9,142 bases of DNA from JAJYZP01 sp049964535 (GTDB lineage: Bacteria > Actinomycetota > Acidimicrobiia > Acidimicrobiales > Acidimicrobiaceae), in the NCBI GenBank assembly GCA_049964535.1, contig JBMFXG010000111.1, forward strand, positions 1-9,142. Reading direction: 5' to 3'. Position numbers and translations under genes: made by a program. The notes below the pieces were generated by a model. It did not search any database. It had not been told where the DNA came from and worked only from the letters and a program-made list of their open reading frames with translations. Positions 1-6,004 of the stretch are shown here, piece after piece; position 1 is the first letter of the stretch; each line of letters opens with the position of its first letter.

Positions 1-271
1 CTGGGAGACCGAGTTTCTCCCCCATCCCTAACGCAAGTGCAACCGCTCCATGAGGGAGGCTTCGTGAGATAGAGAAACTTCCCAAAGGCGACGAAGGCTG
101 GTTGGAGCCTTTGAGGACCAACGAGAGCGCTGTCACCTTCTCTTGCGGCCAGTGAGACAGGTTCGCTAACGTACGATTCTTCACCTTGCCGTCTTCACGA
201 TAGCTCTCTCGTAACAGTATGGCCGGTGGTGACCCCCGGTTTGGAACCTTCGCCACGTACATGTCGACCAT
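1..271 (-). CDS. IS1634-like transposase, N-terminal part, cut by the left edge of the window
   Basis: An uninterrupted minus-strand reading frame starts at ATG 271 (alternative ATG at 262) and runs off the left edge after 90 codons. The conceptual protein begins MVDMYVAKVPNRGSPPAILL and continues with RESYREDGKVKNRTLANLSH (residues 21-40) and then GSFSISRSLPHGAVALALG (residues 64-82). These blocks match the N-terminus typical of IS1634-type (IS4 superfamily, DDE) transposases as I know them: a short start, the RESYR-DGKV-RTLANLS block, then a SLPHG-A block. The DDE catalytic residues lie downstream, outside the window, so intactness cannot be judged. No strong Shine-Dalgarno is visible; a weak GAAG lies just before ATG 271. 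The gene points away from fur, so one end of the element should lie somewhere between 272 and about 490. Family assignment is by recognition, not search. Confidence 0.85.
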   Translation of the reverse strand, partial: MVDMYVAKVPNRGSPPAILLRESYREDGKVKNRTLANLSHWPQEKVTALSLVLKGSNQPSSPLGSFSISRSLPHGAVALALGMGEKLGLP

Positions 272-337
272 ATTACTTCATAGATATCACCATATCCAGT
301 TCAAAGCAGATACCTTCTACCCACTACTAAGAATTAC

Positions 338-439
338 ATGACTACGAACGTAGCACTATCAGACATGGATGAGCTGGTCAGAATCGAGAGAGGTGCTCCG
401 GAGGCAGTTTTTGGGGGGAACTACGGTCTAGAGCAGTAG
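338..439 (+). CDS. Possible small ORF, 33 residues, unknown
   Basis: ATG at 338, TAG at 437-439. The peptide starts MTTNVALSDMDELVRIERG and ends in a glycine-rich tail with GGNYG followed by LEQ. It is acidic in the middle (DMDEL, RIERGAPE) and reads like protein rather than noise, but it is too short to assign and there is no convincing Shine-Dalgarno. It lies next to the IS end and reads away from the transposase. It could be a real small protein, the tail of a gene broken by the insertion, or chance. No peptide-modifying enzyme is encoded nearby, so I do not call it a RiPP precursor. A second in-frame ATG lies at 365. Confidence 0.2.
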   Translation: MTTNVALSDMDELVRIERGAPEAVFGGNYGLEQ

Positions 440-489
440 TTAGAACTACGTGAGCAAAGAATATGAACTGCCCTCTACGGCGTGGAATC

Positions 490-520
490 CGAGACTACTC
501 ACGTATGGTCCATAGTCTCG
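490..520. promoter_or_regulatory. Overlapping palindromes upstream of fur, candidate operator
   Basis: Perfect 8-bp inverted repeat CGAGACTA (490-497) / TAGTCTCG (513-520) with a 15-nt spacer. Overlapping it is an odd-centred 11-bp palindrome TATGG-T-CCATA (504-514). Centred on T509, a 7-1-7 arrangement, the layout usual for Fur-family operators, matches in 5 of 7 arm positions. Fur-family genes are often autoregulated, so an operator here is plausible. A hairpin ending an upstream transcript is an alternative, but there is no T-run after it. Confidence 0.35.
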
Positions 521-669
521 TAGCCGCTCGCTAGGGTATGCTCTGTGCCCCTTCGAACTATCAGCGACCGCTCTCTCTTGATATCAAGACCTCTCGCCGA
601 GACAACTCCCCACTCGAGGTGGCGCAGCAGACACCGAACGACCACTCCGAATCGTTTCATAGTACCTCG

Positions 670-1164
670 ATGAACCCGCAGCCTGAACCGCTTCACCTTC
701 CTCCTGCCAACATTGAAGTCCTCGTCAAAGAGCGCCTTCATAAGCATGGAGTTCGCTATACCTCGGGACGGCGCGCCCTGGTCGAGCTTCTCATTCACTC
801 AGATCATCCTCTGACAATCGACGAGATCACGGCCCAGCTACCCCACCTACCGCGAAGTTCCGCCTATCGCCACCTCGTCGACTTCGAGACCGCCTCGGTC
901 GTCCAACGCATCACGAGCAGCGGCGACTTTGCTCGTTATGAGCTCGAGGAGTCTCTCACCGATCACCATCACCATCTCATCTGTGAATCTTGCGGGACTA
1001 TCTTCGACATCGTCTCGGCTACGGCCTTTGAAGCTGCCATCGGACACTACTTTGCCGACCTCGCGCAAAACTATGGATTTACCGCCATCTCTCATCGAGT
1101 CGATGTCTTTGGCATCTGCACTGCCTGCTCCGCTCAGACTCAGGACGCGACTCCAGCGAGTTAA
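670..1164 (+). CDS. Fur-family metal/peroxide-responsive transcriptional regulator
   Basis: A 164-residue DNA-binding repressor of the Fur superfamily (Fur, Zur, PerR, Mur, Nur). An N-terminal winged helix spans about residues 15-90: the GVRYTSGRR block (27-35), then the recognition-helix pattern PRSSAYRHLVDFETASVV (61-78), the equivalent of the family's S-x-YR-L--L motif. The C-terminal dimerisation and metal domain has DHHHHLICESCG (98-109), giving the first CxxC (C105, C108), and FGICTAC (147-153), giving the second (C150, C153). These four cysteines form the structural zinc site in the family; the histidine cluster 99-102 contributes to regulatory metal binding. The frame is open to ATG 538, adding 44 residues. 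I prefer ATG 670 because it gives the usual family length and puts the winged helix near the start; neither start has a good Shine-Dalgarno. Which metal or oxidant is sensed cannot be told from sequence. No transporter or peroxidase gene is adjacent, so the regulon is probably elsewhere. Confidence 0.9.
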   Translation: MNPQPEPLHLPPANIEVLVKERLHKHGVRYTSGRRALVELLIHSDHPLTIDEITAQLPHLPRSSAYRHLVDFETASVVQRITSSGDFARYELEESLTDHHHHLICESCGTIFDIVSATAFEAAIGHYFADLAQNYGFTAISHRVDVFGICTACSAQTQDATPAS

Positions 1165-1532
1165 GCCATACGAGGTCGTGCAGTTCGGACCAATGATCAG
1201 GCCGTAGCCTGCGACGCAGCATCGTCCCTCAGCGTTGCTCAGACAAGTAGATAATCAGCAACCCGCCACAGGTGGAACCACGAGGTAGCTCGAACATATC
1301 GACGACCAGCGCTCGCAGATAGCACGTCGCGAACATCCAGCAGTCTTTAACCGCCTCATCACCCCCATGGTGCCGTCGTGAGACCCAGAAGCATCGACCA
1401 GCGATTACCACCTGGTTGACGCCACCAAGAAGCTCGCAACCCTACACGTCGCTTCCCAACTCGGAACCACTTGCGCTCAAGAAGCGCTGAGAGAATCGGA
1501 CCCTCTCCACAGGATCCTCGGCCCACGACGAT
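1165..1532. other. Gene-poor gap between convergent fur and the CurA-like gene
   Basis: 368 bp with no gene I can support. Open frames exist on both strands: a minus frame at 1229-1411 that is cysteine- and aromatic-rich, and a plus frame from about 1382 to 1590 with no good start that runs into the opposite gene. Neither resembles a known family or has a ribosome-binding site. A weak stem CAGGC-CGTA-GCCTG lies at 1198-1211, 34 bp after the fur stop. Hairpins at the right end are listed separately. Confidence 0.4.
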
Positions 1533-1541
1533 TCAGCTCTC
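1473..1541 (-). terminator. Putative hairpins at the 3' end of the CurA-like gene
   Basis: Two dyads lie at and just past the CurA-like stop codon. GAGAGAATCG (1489-1498) pairs with CGATTC plus TCTC (1529-1534 and 1538-1541), separated by a 3-nt bulge, around a 30-nt loop; this stem overlaps the stop codon. Next to it is a compact GCGCT-CAAGA-AGCGC hairpin (1473-1487). Neither is followed by a T-run, so intrinsic termination is uncertain. The position between convergent genes is what makes it plausible. Confidence 0.25.
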
Positions 1542-2528
1542 GACGCGTACCAGCATTTTTCCGAGATTGTCGCCCCGAAAGAGACCGATGAACGCTTCAG
1601 GGAGCGACGAGAAGCCCTCCACAATCGTTTCATCGACCACTACCGCACCGCTGCTGATCCACTTCGACATCTCGAGTCGAAAGCTATCCTGACGATCTGA
1701 GTGATCGGAGACGATGAATCCCTGAACTCGCAACCTCTTCGAGATCACCGCTCCAGTGAAGTTTGCAGGTCCTGGTACTGGCTCTGTGGCGTGATAACTC
1801 GCAATCGAACCGCACAGCACCGCTACCGAGAAGGGGCGCAACGACTGGATCGCAGCCTCAAGATGCTCGCCGCCTACGTTGTCGAAGTAGAGATCGATGC
1901 CATCTGGCGCGAGTGAGTCGAGAGCTTGACGTGGCGAGAGGTTAGCGTAACAGAATGCGGCATCGAATCCAAGCTCCTTGAGGCGTCGAACCTTCGCTTC
2001 AGTACCGGCACTACCGATAACGTATCCACCCTTTGCCTTCGCTATCTGCCCGACGAGTGAGCCTACCGCCCCTGCAGCTCCCGACACAAAGACGACCTGA
2101 CCCTCTTGGAAAGAGCCGATGTCGAAGAGACCAACGTATGCGGTCAGGCCAGGCATGCCAAGAGCACCCAGATAGTACTGATACGGCACTTCACTGACGG
2201 GCAGAACCGTCAGCGCTCCACCGGGCTGTACATCAAACTCCTGCCATCGGAAGTGACCGAGAACCCTATCTCCCTCCTTGATGCGCTCACTCTTGGAGGC
2301 GACCACTACACCGATTCCACCCGAGGAGATCGATTCACCGATAGCAAAGGGGGGAACGTACGATTTGACATCATTCATACGCCCTCGTAGATAGGGATCT
2401 ACCGAGAACCACTCCATACGCACGAGAACGTTTCCGTCCGTAAGCTCTGGTCGCTCAATCTCACGAAATCCAAAATTCTCCGCTGTAGGAATCCCATACG
2501 GCCGAGACTCCAAAACTATAGAACGCAT
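1533..2528 (-). CDS. NADP-dependent oxidoreductase, CurA / 2-alkenal reductase type (zinc-independent MDR)
   Basis: A 331-residue cytosolic medium-chain reductase of the COG2130 group (E. coli CurA, plant double-bond reductases, prostaglandin reductases). Members reduce the C=C of alpha,beta-unsaturated aldehydes and ketones with NADPH. The N-terminal GroES-like domain carries the family signature FSVDPYLRGRM (41-51) and the SSGGIGVV turn (68-75). The Rossmann domain follows: GMPGLTAYVGL (124-134), the dinucleotide loop SGAAGAVGSLVGQIAK (149-164), SAGTEAKV (173-180), in the region where this group binds the NADP 2'-phosphate, and FDNVGGE (215-221). The cysteine/histidine zinc ligands of alcohol dehydrogenases are absent, as expected. 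Length is close to the usual ~340. Start ATG 2528 is supported by GGAAGG at 2544-2539, 10 nt upstream. It follows the HAD gene by 50 bp on the same strand, so co-transcription is likely. The physiological substrate is unknown; detoxification of reactive enones is the usual inference. Confidence 0.92.
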   Translation of the reverse strand: MRSIVLESRPYGIPTAENFGFREIERPELTDGNVLVRMEWFSVDPYLRGRMNDVKSYVPPFAIGESISSGGIGVVVASKSERIKEGDRVLGHFRWQEFDVQPGGALTVLPVSEVPYQYYLGALGMPGLTAYVGLFDIGSFQEGQVVFVSGAAGAVGSLVGQIAKAKGGYVIGSAGTEAKVRRLKELGFDAAFCYANLSPRQALDSLAPDGIDLYFDNVGGEHLEAAIQSLRPFSVAVLCGSIASYHATEPVPGPANFTGAVISKRLRVQGFIVSDHSDRQDSFRLEMSKWISSGAVVVDETIVEGFSSLPEAFIGLFRGDNLGKMLVRVES

Positions 2529-2578
2529 ACTCTGACAGCCTTCCTACTTCTCGCGAACTACTGCCTGCTCCTACTCGT

Positions 2579-3343
2579 CTACCCTTCAGAAGTGCCCATC
2601 ACAAGGTCCCAGAGACTTCGACAGTGCCTGTCAGGGATCTTAGCCCCCTCCGGAATCTCCTCAGCGACATCGCTCTCGATGAGATAGAAGGGAATGCCAA
2701 GAGCGTGGGCGAACGCGCCATCAGTTGAATACCGATCACCGACCATCACGCTCTCCCCCTCCAACGCTCTTCTCGTCAGCTCTACGATGGGTGAACTGGG
2801 TTTCCCTGCAACAATTGCCCGTTGGCGGGTGGCGCACTCGAGTGCCGCAACGATGGAACCAGCACCGGGAATCAAGCCATCTGGCGTCGGATAGGTAGCG
2901 TCTGTATTCGTTGCGATGAACTTCGCACCACCCTCGATCATCGCCATGGCGCGACGCAGCTTTGCATACGTGAAGGAACCATCCCAGCCAACGACAACCG
3001 CATCACAGCGCGTGCCGGGTTGGTCGAGGACATCACTATCGAGCACTGGTGTTGCTACCTTTTGGACTTGTTCCACGAGACCGGCCTGTCCGATTACGTA
3101 AACATCCTCACCACCTTGGAGCAGGGACGCAGCTGCCATCGACGAAGTAATCAGCTCATCGGCTTGCACTTCGATACCCATTCCTTTAAACTTATCGAGA
3201 TATTTAGCAACAGTCAGGACAGAGTTGTTGGTAACAAACCGTAGTTGCTCCCCTCGATCACGGAGCACGCGTATAGCTTGGGGGGAGTTCGGTAGCGGCG
3301 TATTGGCTAGCCAGACAACTCCATCGAGATCCAGTACCCACAT
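2579..3343 (-). CDS. HAD-IIA (NagD/PGP-type) sugar- or glycerol-phosphate phosphatase
   Basis: A 254-residue haloacid-dehalogenase phosphatase with a C2A cap. Motif I is DLDGVVW (5-11; nucleophile D5, acid/base D7), motif II FVTNNS (36-41; T38), motif III lysine K181 in AGKPSS, and motif IV GDRYSTD (202-208; D203, D208). The ATNTDATYPTPDGLIPGAGS stretch (144-163) is characteristic of subclass IIA. All catalytic residues are present, so a Mg-dependent phosphomonoesterase is expected. In M. tuberculosis the homologous-type protein Rv1692 is a glycerol-3-phosphate phosphatase encoded beside a TPR gene (Rv1691); a similar substrate is possible here but not shown. Start ATG 3343 has GGAGAGA at 3357-3351, 7 nt upstream. 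The protein begins almost directly with motif I, with little leader. It is divergent from the DUF1015 gene across only 47 bp, and first in a probable pair with the CurA-like gene. Confidence 0.93.
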   Translation of the reverse strand: MWVLDLDGVVWLANTPLPNSPQAIRVLRDRGEQLRFVTNNSVLTVAKYLDKFKGMGIEVQADELITSSMAAASLLQGGEDVYVIGQAGLVEQVQKVATPVLDSDVLDQPGTRCDAVVVGWDGSFTYAKLRRAMAMIEGGAKFIATNTDATYPTPDGLIPGAGSIVAALECATRQRAIVAGKPSSPIVELTRRALEGESVMVGDRYSTDGAFAHALGIPFYLIESDVAEEIPEGAKIPDRHCRSLWDLVMGTSEG

Positions 3344-3390
3344 AAGTTCTTCTCTCCACCTATCGACGGATCTCCGAGGTTAGAAGGATC
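3344..3390. promoter_or_regulatory. Short divergent intergenic region between HAD and DUF1015 genes
   Basis: Only 47 bp separate the two divergent start codons, and both ribosome-binding sites take up part of it (GGAGAGA on the minus strand at 3357-3351; GAGG and AGAAGGA before GTG 3391 on the plus strand). Promoters for one or both genes must therefore overlap each other or lie inside the opposite coding region. No convincing -10/-35 pair is visible. Confidence 0.4.
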
Positions 3391-4497
3391 GTGCACGAAC
3401 TCAAGCCGCTGTCGCTCGTACGCATCGAACCTCTCGAGGTCGAGCTCACACAGCTCGAAGATCCCTACTTCATACCGAAGCCCTTCCAGCTGACCATAGA
3501 CGCAGAACCCGGGTTCTACCTCTACGAAATGAACTTCTTAGATACCGCCGGGCTTCCTCGTCGTCTGAGAGGGATCGTCGGCAAACTCGAGATCAATGCT
3601 CAATCAGATACCTTCGACCACCTCCGACACACAGAAGCCGAAACCGAGCCGCACGCCTCGCTCTATCACCCGGGCAACGACAAGGACGATCCGTTCAACG
3701 ATCACCGAGATACATGGGGACCAGTCTGGCTCCTCATTGGAGAAGACAGGATCACAAGCCTTTTAAACTTCGAGGGCCAACTCGTCGCTAGCGTAACGGA
3801 TAGCAATGGTATCCATCATCGCATGTACCACATCTACCAAAGTGGCATCATCGCTCTCATTGAAGAGGCCCTCTCTCATCAACCGATGACGATCGCCGAC
3901 GGCCACCACCGTCTCCGGCGCGCGGTCAATGGTCTCAGTACAACAAAGAAGCGTTCTCCAGACGATCGCTCTGAGGTCATAGCCTTTATCTCCACGATCG
4001 AGACGGCCGAGCAGTGCATCCGACCCATCCACCGTTGCTACCACCTCCACGGTGATCCTGCCACGTTCCTCGCCCAACTCTCCGAGCACTTCCGACTCAC
4101 CGAGCAGCCACTACCCACGCTGGACTCAGCCGCTCGTTCCTTCATTTCGCCAACTCTTATCACCAAAGATCGTGCCTATCAAATTGAAGCCGTTCGCACA
4201 GAGGATGGGATCGAGACTGAGACCACTGCACCGGATTGGATCGCCAGCAACGCTGATTCGGAACTACTCTCACCACACCTCAAGAACCTCGGTCACCATA
4301 TCGTGTATCACTTGACGGTCGAAGACGTACTTCGCTCTGTAGCGGCGGAGAGCAGTGCGATCGGACTACTGTGCCGAGGGGTCTCGATCGAGAGGTTCAA
4401 ATCTGCGGCAGAGAATGAGCACCTTCTCCCACCGAAATCGATTCTCTTTTCACCGAAACCTCTCGCAGCTCTGATGCTTCAAGAATCCAAGATTTAG
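3391..4497 (+). CDS. DUF1015 family protein, divergent
   Basis: A 368-residue soluble protein of the DUF1015 (COG4198) family, whose biochemical role I cannot state. Recognisable blocks: GFYLYEMNFLDTAGLPRRLRG (41-61), the counterpart of the family's Y-x-Y-x-x-x-F ... R-x-G strand; the highly characteristic IADGHHRLRRA (168-178); and the C-terminal LLPPKSILFSPKPLAAL (345-361), matching the family's MPPKST-F-PKP-xGL signature. Odd points: the N-terminal segment usually containing APPYDVI is not recognisable, so the protein is shorter than the ~400+ residues common in the family, and the usual HE-T block appears only as a drifted RHTEAETEPH stretch (79-88). The start is GTG 3391 with AGAAGG just upstream. 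From general knowledge, DUF1015 genes sometimes neighbour serine-biosynthesis genes; none is present here. The gene is followed by a 222-bp gap, so it is probably transcribed alone. Confidence 0.85.
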   Translation: MHELKPLSLVRIEPLEVELTQLEDPYFIPKPFQLTIDAEPGFYLYEMNFLDTAGLPRRLRGIVGKLEINAQSDTFDHLRHTEAETEPHASLYHPGNDKDDPFNDHRDTWGPVWLLIGEDRITSLLNFEGQLVASVTDSNGIHHRMYHIYQSGIIALIEEALSHQPMTIADGHHRLRRAVNGLSTTKKRSPDDRSEVIAFISTIETAEQCIRPIHRCYHLHGDPATFLAQLSEHFRLTEQPLPTLDSAARSFISPTLITKDRAYQIEAVRTEDGIETETTAPDWIASNADSELLSPHLKNLGHHIVYHLTVEDVLRSVAAESSAIGLLCRGVSIERFKSAAENEHLLPPKSILFSPKPLAALMLQESKI

Positions 4498-4719
4498 CGG
4501 TACGAACGATATCACCAGGGCCGATCGAGCACTACCTTCGGTGAGCTCCACGAAGCGCACAGGGAGACTGGAGAGGTGTGAGCGTGGATTCGAACACGTG
4601 GACGTCGATCACAAGGAAGGTCGCAACCACGAAGGAGTTCGCACTCAACGTTCGCTGGTGTCGGTCCGATAGAGAGTAAGACCGAGAACTACGTTCGTTA
4701 TCCGTGAGGAGAGATCAAC
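4498..4719. other. Intergenic region upstream of the EAL gene
   Basis: 222 bp, presumably carrying the promoter of the EAL gene. I see no clear -10/-35 pair or terminator. A small dyad CGTG (4583-4586) / CACG (4595-4598) around TTCGAA superficially resembles a tRNA T-arm but is not one. The only notable site is the strong ribosome-binding site AGGAGAG at 4707-4713, 6 nt before ATG 4720, which fixes the EAL start. Confidence 0.4.
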
Positions 4720-5787
4720 ATGCCTTGCGCCCAGTGCACCTCTTTCAGGGTACCTCAGCTTCTCATTGGAGAACGCATGCTGCTCTCCGTTCCAGAGGTG
4801 GAAATGACCCATACGCTCGCAGCGATCTTGGAACGTAACCAACTTGCCTATCAGGTCAATGGAACAGACTTCCTCATCGAGGGGTCAGCAATAACGTCCA
4901 GCCTCGAAATCCTTGCGTGTGGTGAGGATTTGACCGAGTTCCAGCTCAATGCCATCCAGGTCTTGGTTCTCAGAGACGAGGAGCAGTTGGGTCTCTCGAC
5001 GACCCGAAGGTCCCGCACCCTCCTCCAGGTTCGTCAAGGTCTGGAACACGAGGACATCGCAGAGTGTCTCTCGAGCCGACGAGTTGTAACCTACTTCCAG
5101 CCCCTAGTAGACCTCTCAACCGACCAGATCTATGGTTACGAGGCTCTCGCTCGAGGTGTCCGAGTGAATGGATCTGTCATCGCTCCAAACTTGCTCTTCG
5201 ACTACGCAAAAGCCAACTCCGCCATCTTTTATCTCGATCGACTTACTCGAGAGACTGCGATTCGCACTGCCGCCAAGCGTCGACTCGAACACAACATCTT
5301 TATCAACTTTATGCCTAATGCAATCTACGACCCAAAACAGTGCCTGAAAACCACGATGGCCGTATCACAGGAAATGAACTTCGATCCTGCTCGAATTATT
5401 TTCGAGGTCATTGAGACCGAGAGCATCGGAGATACGGCTCACTTGCACTACATCTTGGACTACTACCGAGAGCGTGGCTATCGGGTTGCCCTCGACGATG
5501 TCGGAAGCGGATACTCATCCCTCAACGTGCTCGTCGATCTCAAACCCGATATCATCAAAATCGATCGCGAGATCATTGCCAACCTTGATCGAGACACAAT
5601 GAAGCAATCGATTTTTAGGGGGCTGACCGCAACCGCCAAAGAGCACGGCATTATGGTCGTGGCAGAGGGAGTCGAGACAGAGGGAGAACTCAACTACGCC
5701 CGAGAACACGGGGCAGACCTAGCGCAGGGATTCTACTTCGCACGACCACTAGAAGATCCGCCACGCTCTCCAACGTGGAAGGAGTAA
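4720..5787 (+). CDS. EAL-domain cyclic-di-GMP phosphodiesterase with N-terminal paired-cysteine module
   Basis: A 355-residue cytoplasmic protein with no membrane segment or GGDEF domain. The EAL domain covers about residues 115-345 and is catalytically complete: YGYEALARG (138-146, metal ligand E141), INFMP (195-199, N196), FEVIETES (228-235, E229 and E232), ALDDVGSGYSSL (257-268, D259, D260, loop 6), IIKID (278-282, catalytic K280), VAEGVET (314-320, E316, E319) and QGFYFARP (336-343, Q336). It should hydrolyse c-di-GMP to pGpG. The first ~110 residues form a separate module starting MPCAQC (C3, C6), with a PEVEMTHTLAAIL stretch (25-37). A cysteine-pair N-terminus of this kind occurs in some other stand-alone EAL proteins, to my recollection, and might sense metal or redox state, but that is inference. 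The start is secure from AGGAGAG at 4707-4713. No cyclase is encoded in the window, so its partner is elsewhere. Confidence 0.95.
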   Translation: MPCAQCTSFRVPQLLIGERMLLSVPEVEMTHTLAAILERNQLAYQVNGTDFLIEGSAITSSLEILACGEDLTEFQLNAIQVLVLRDEEQLGLSTTRRSRTLLQVRQGLEHEDIAECLSSRRVVTYFQPLVDLSTDQIYGYEALARGVRVNGSVIAPNLLFDYAKANSAIFYLDRLTRETAIRTAAKRRLEHNIFINFMPNAIYDPKQCLKTTMAVSQEMNFDPARIIFEVIETESIGDTAHLHYILDYYRERGYRVALDDVGSGYSSLNVLVDLKPDIIKIDREIIANLDRDTMKQSIFRGLTATAKEHGIMVVAEGVETEGELNYAREHGADLAQGFYFARPLEDPPRSPTWKE

Positions 5788-6004
5788 CGCTCACTCATCG
5801 CTTTGGTCCGAAGTGACTCAACAGATCCGAAGCTGAGTCGCAAGTTTAGAAGGCGATGTTACGTACGCCAAACCCGAGAGCGAGTACGCTAACCGCAGGC
5901 ATCAGCGACCTCTTTCTCCCAACTGCAAGACACAATTTGCCACCAGCTCCTTCACACAGGCCACTGCCCATGCCTCCCAAGGAGAGAGGTAAAGTTGGAT
6001 CCTT
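5788..6004. other. Intergenic region between EAL and pirin genes
   Basis: 217 bp without a gene. It holds the stem-loop described separately at 5813-5841, a 7-bp direct repeat TCCGAAG (about 5807-5813 and 5826-5832) around it, and GGAGAGAGG (5981-5989) before the pirin gene. The remaining ~130 bp show nothing I can interpret; a promoter for pirin is expected here. Confidence 0.4.
5813..5841 (+). terminator. Putative terminator hairpin after the EAL gene
   Basis: GTGACTCA (5813-5820) pairs with TGAGTCGC (5834-5841) over 8 bp including one G-T wobble, around a 13-nt loop, 25 bp after the EAL stop. The stem is followed by AAGTTTAG rather than a proper T-run, so it is a weak candidate for intrinsic termination. 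Confidence 0.35.

Larger units (their letters stand above)
272..669. other. Non-coding region with IS end and fur upstream sequence
   Basis: Nearly 400 bp separate the transposase start from the preferred fur start. It must hold the outer end of the IS element, but the terminal inverted repeat cannot be placed because the other end is outside the window. Visible structure: a 12-bp palindrome CTACG-AA-CGTAG (342-353), a 14-bp palindrome GTAGTT-AG-AACTAC (436-449), an 8-bp direct repeat GAACTACG (418-425 and 443-450), a T5G6 run near 408-418, and the 8-bp inverted repeat at 490-520. If fur starts at 538 instead, the last 132 bp are coding. No tRNA or familiar riboswitch is seen. Confidence 0.5.

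Noticed and set aside
929..1207. Plus-strand frame overlapping the 3' half of fur
   Set aside because: It is an alternate-frame shadow of a clearly coding Fur-family gene and has no recognisable domain.
1198..1211. Stem CAGGC-CGTA-GCCTG after fur as a terminator
   Set aside because: A 5-bp stem without a T-run is too weak to call on its own.
1229..1411. Minus-strand 60-codon frame in the gap after fur
   Set aside because: No ribosome-binding site, no recognisable family and an unusual Cys/Trp-rich composition; kept only as a comment on the gap.
4583..4598. GTGGATTCGAACAC segment resembling a tRNA T-arm
   Set aside because: Only a 4-bp stem forms with an 8-nt loop, and no acceptor, anticodon or D arm can be built around it on either strand.
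4578..4679. 33-codon GTG-initiated plus frame before the EAL gene
   Set aside because: The purine-rich sequence is almost abutting the GTG, leaving no proper spacing, and the peptide looks random; probably untranslated leader or promoter DNA.
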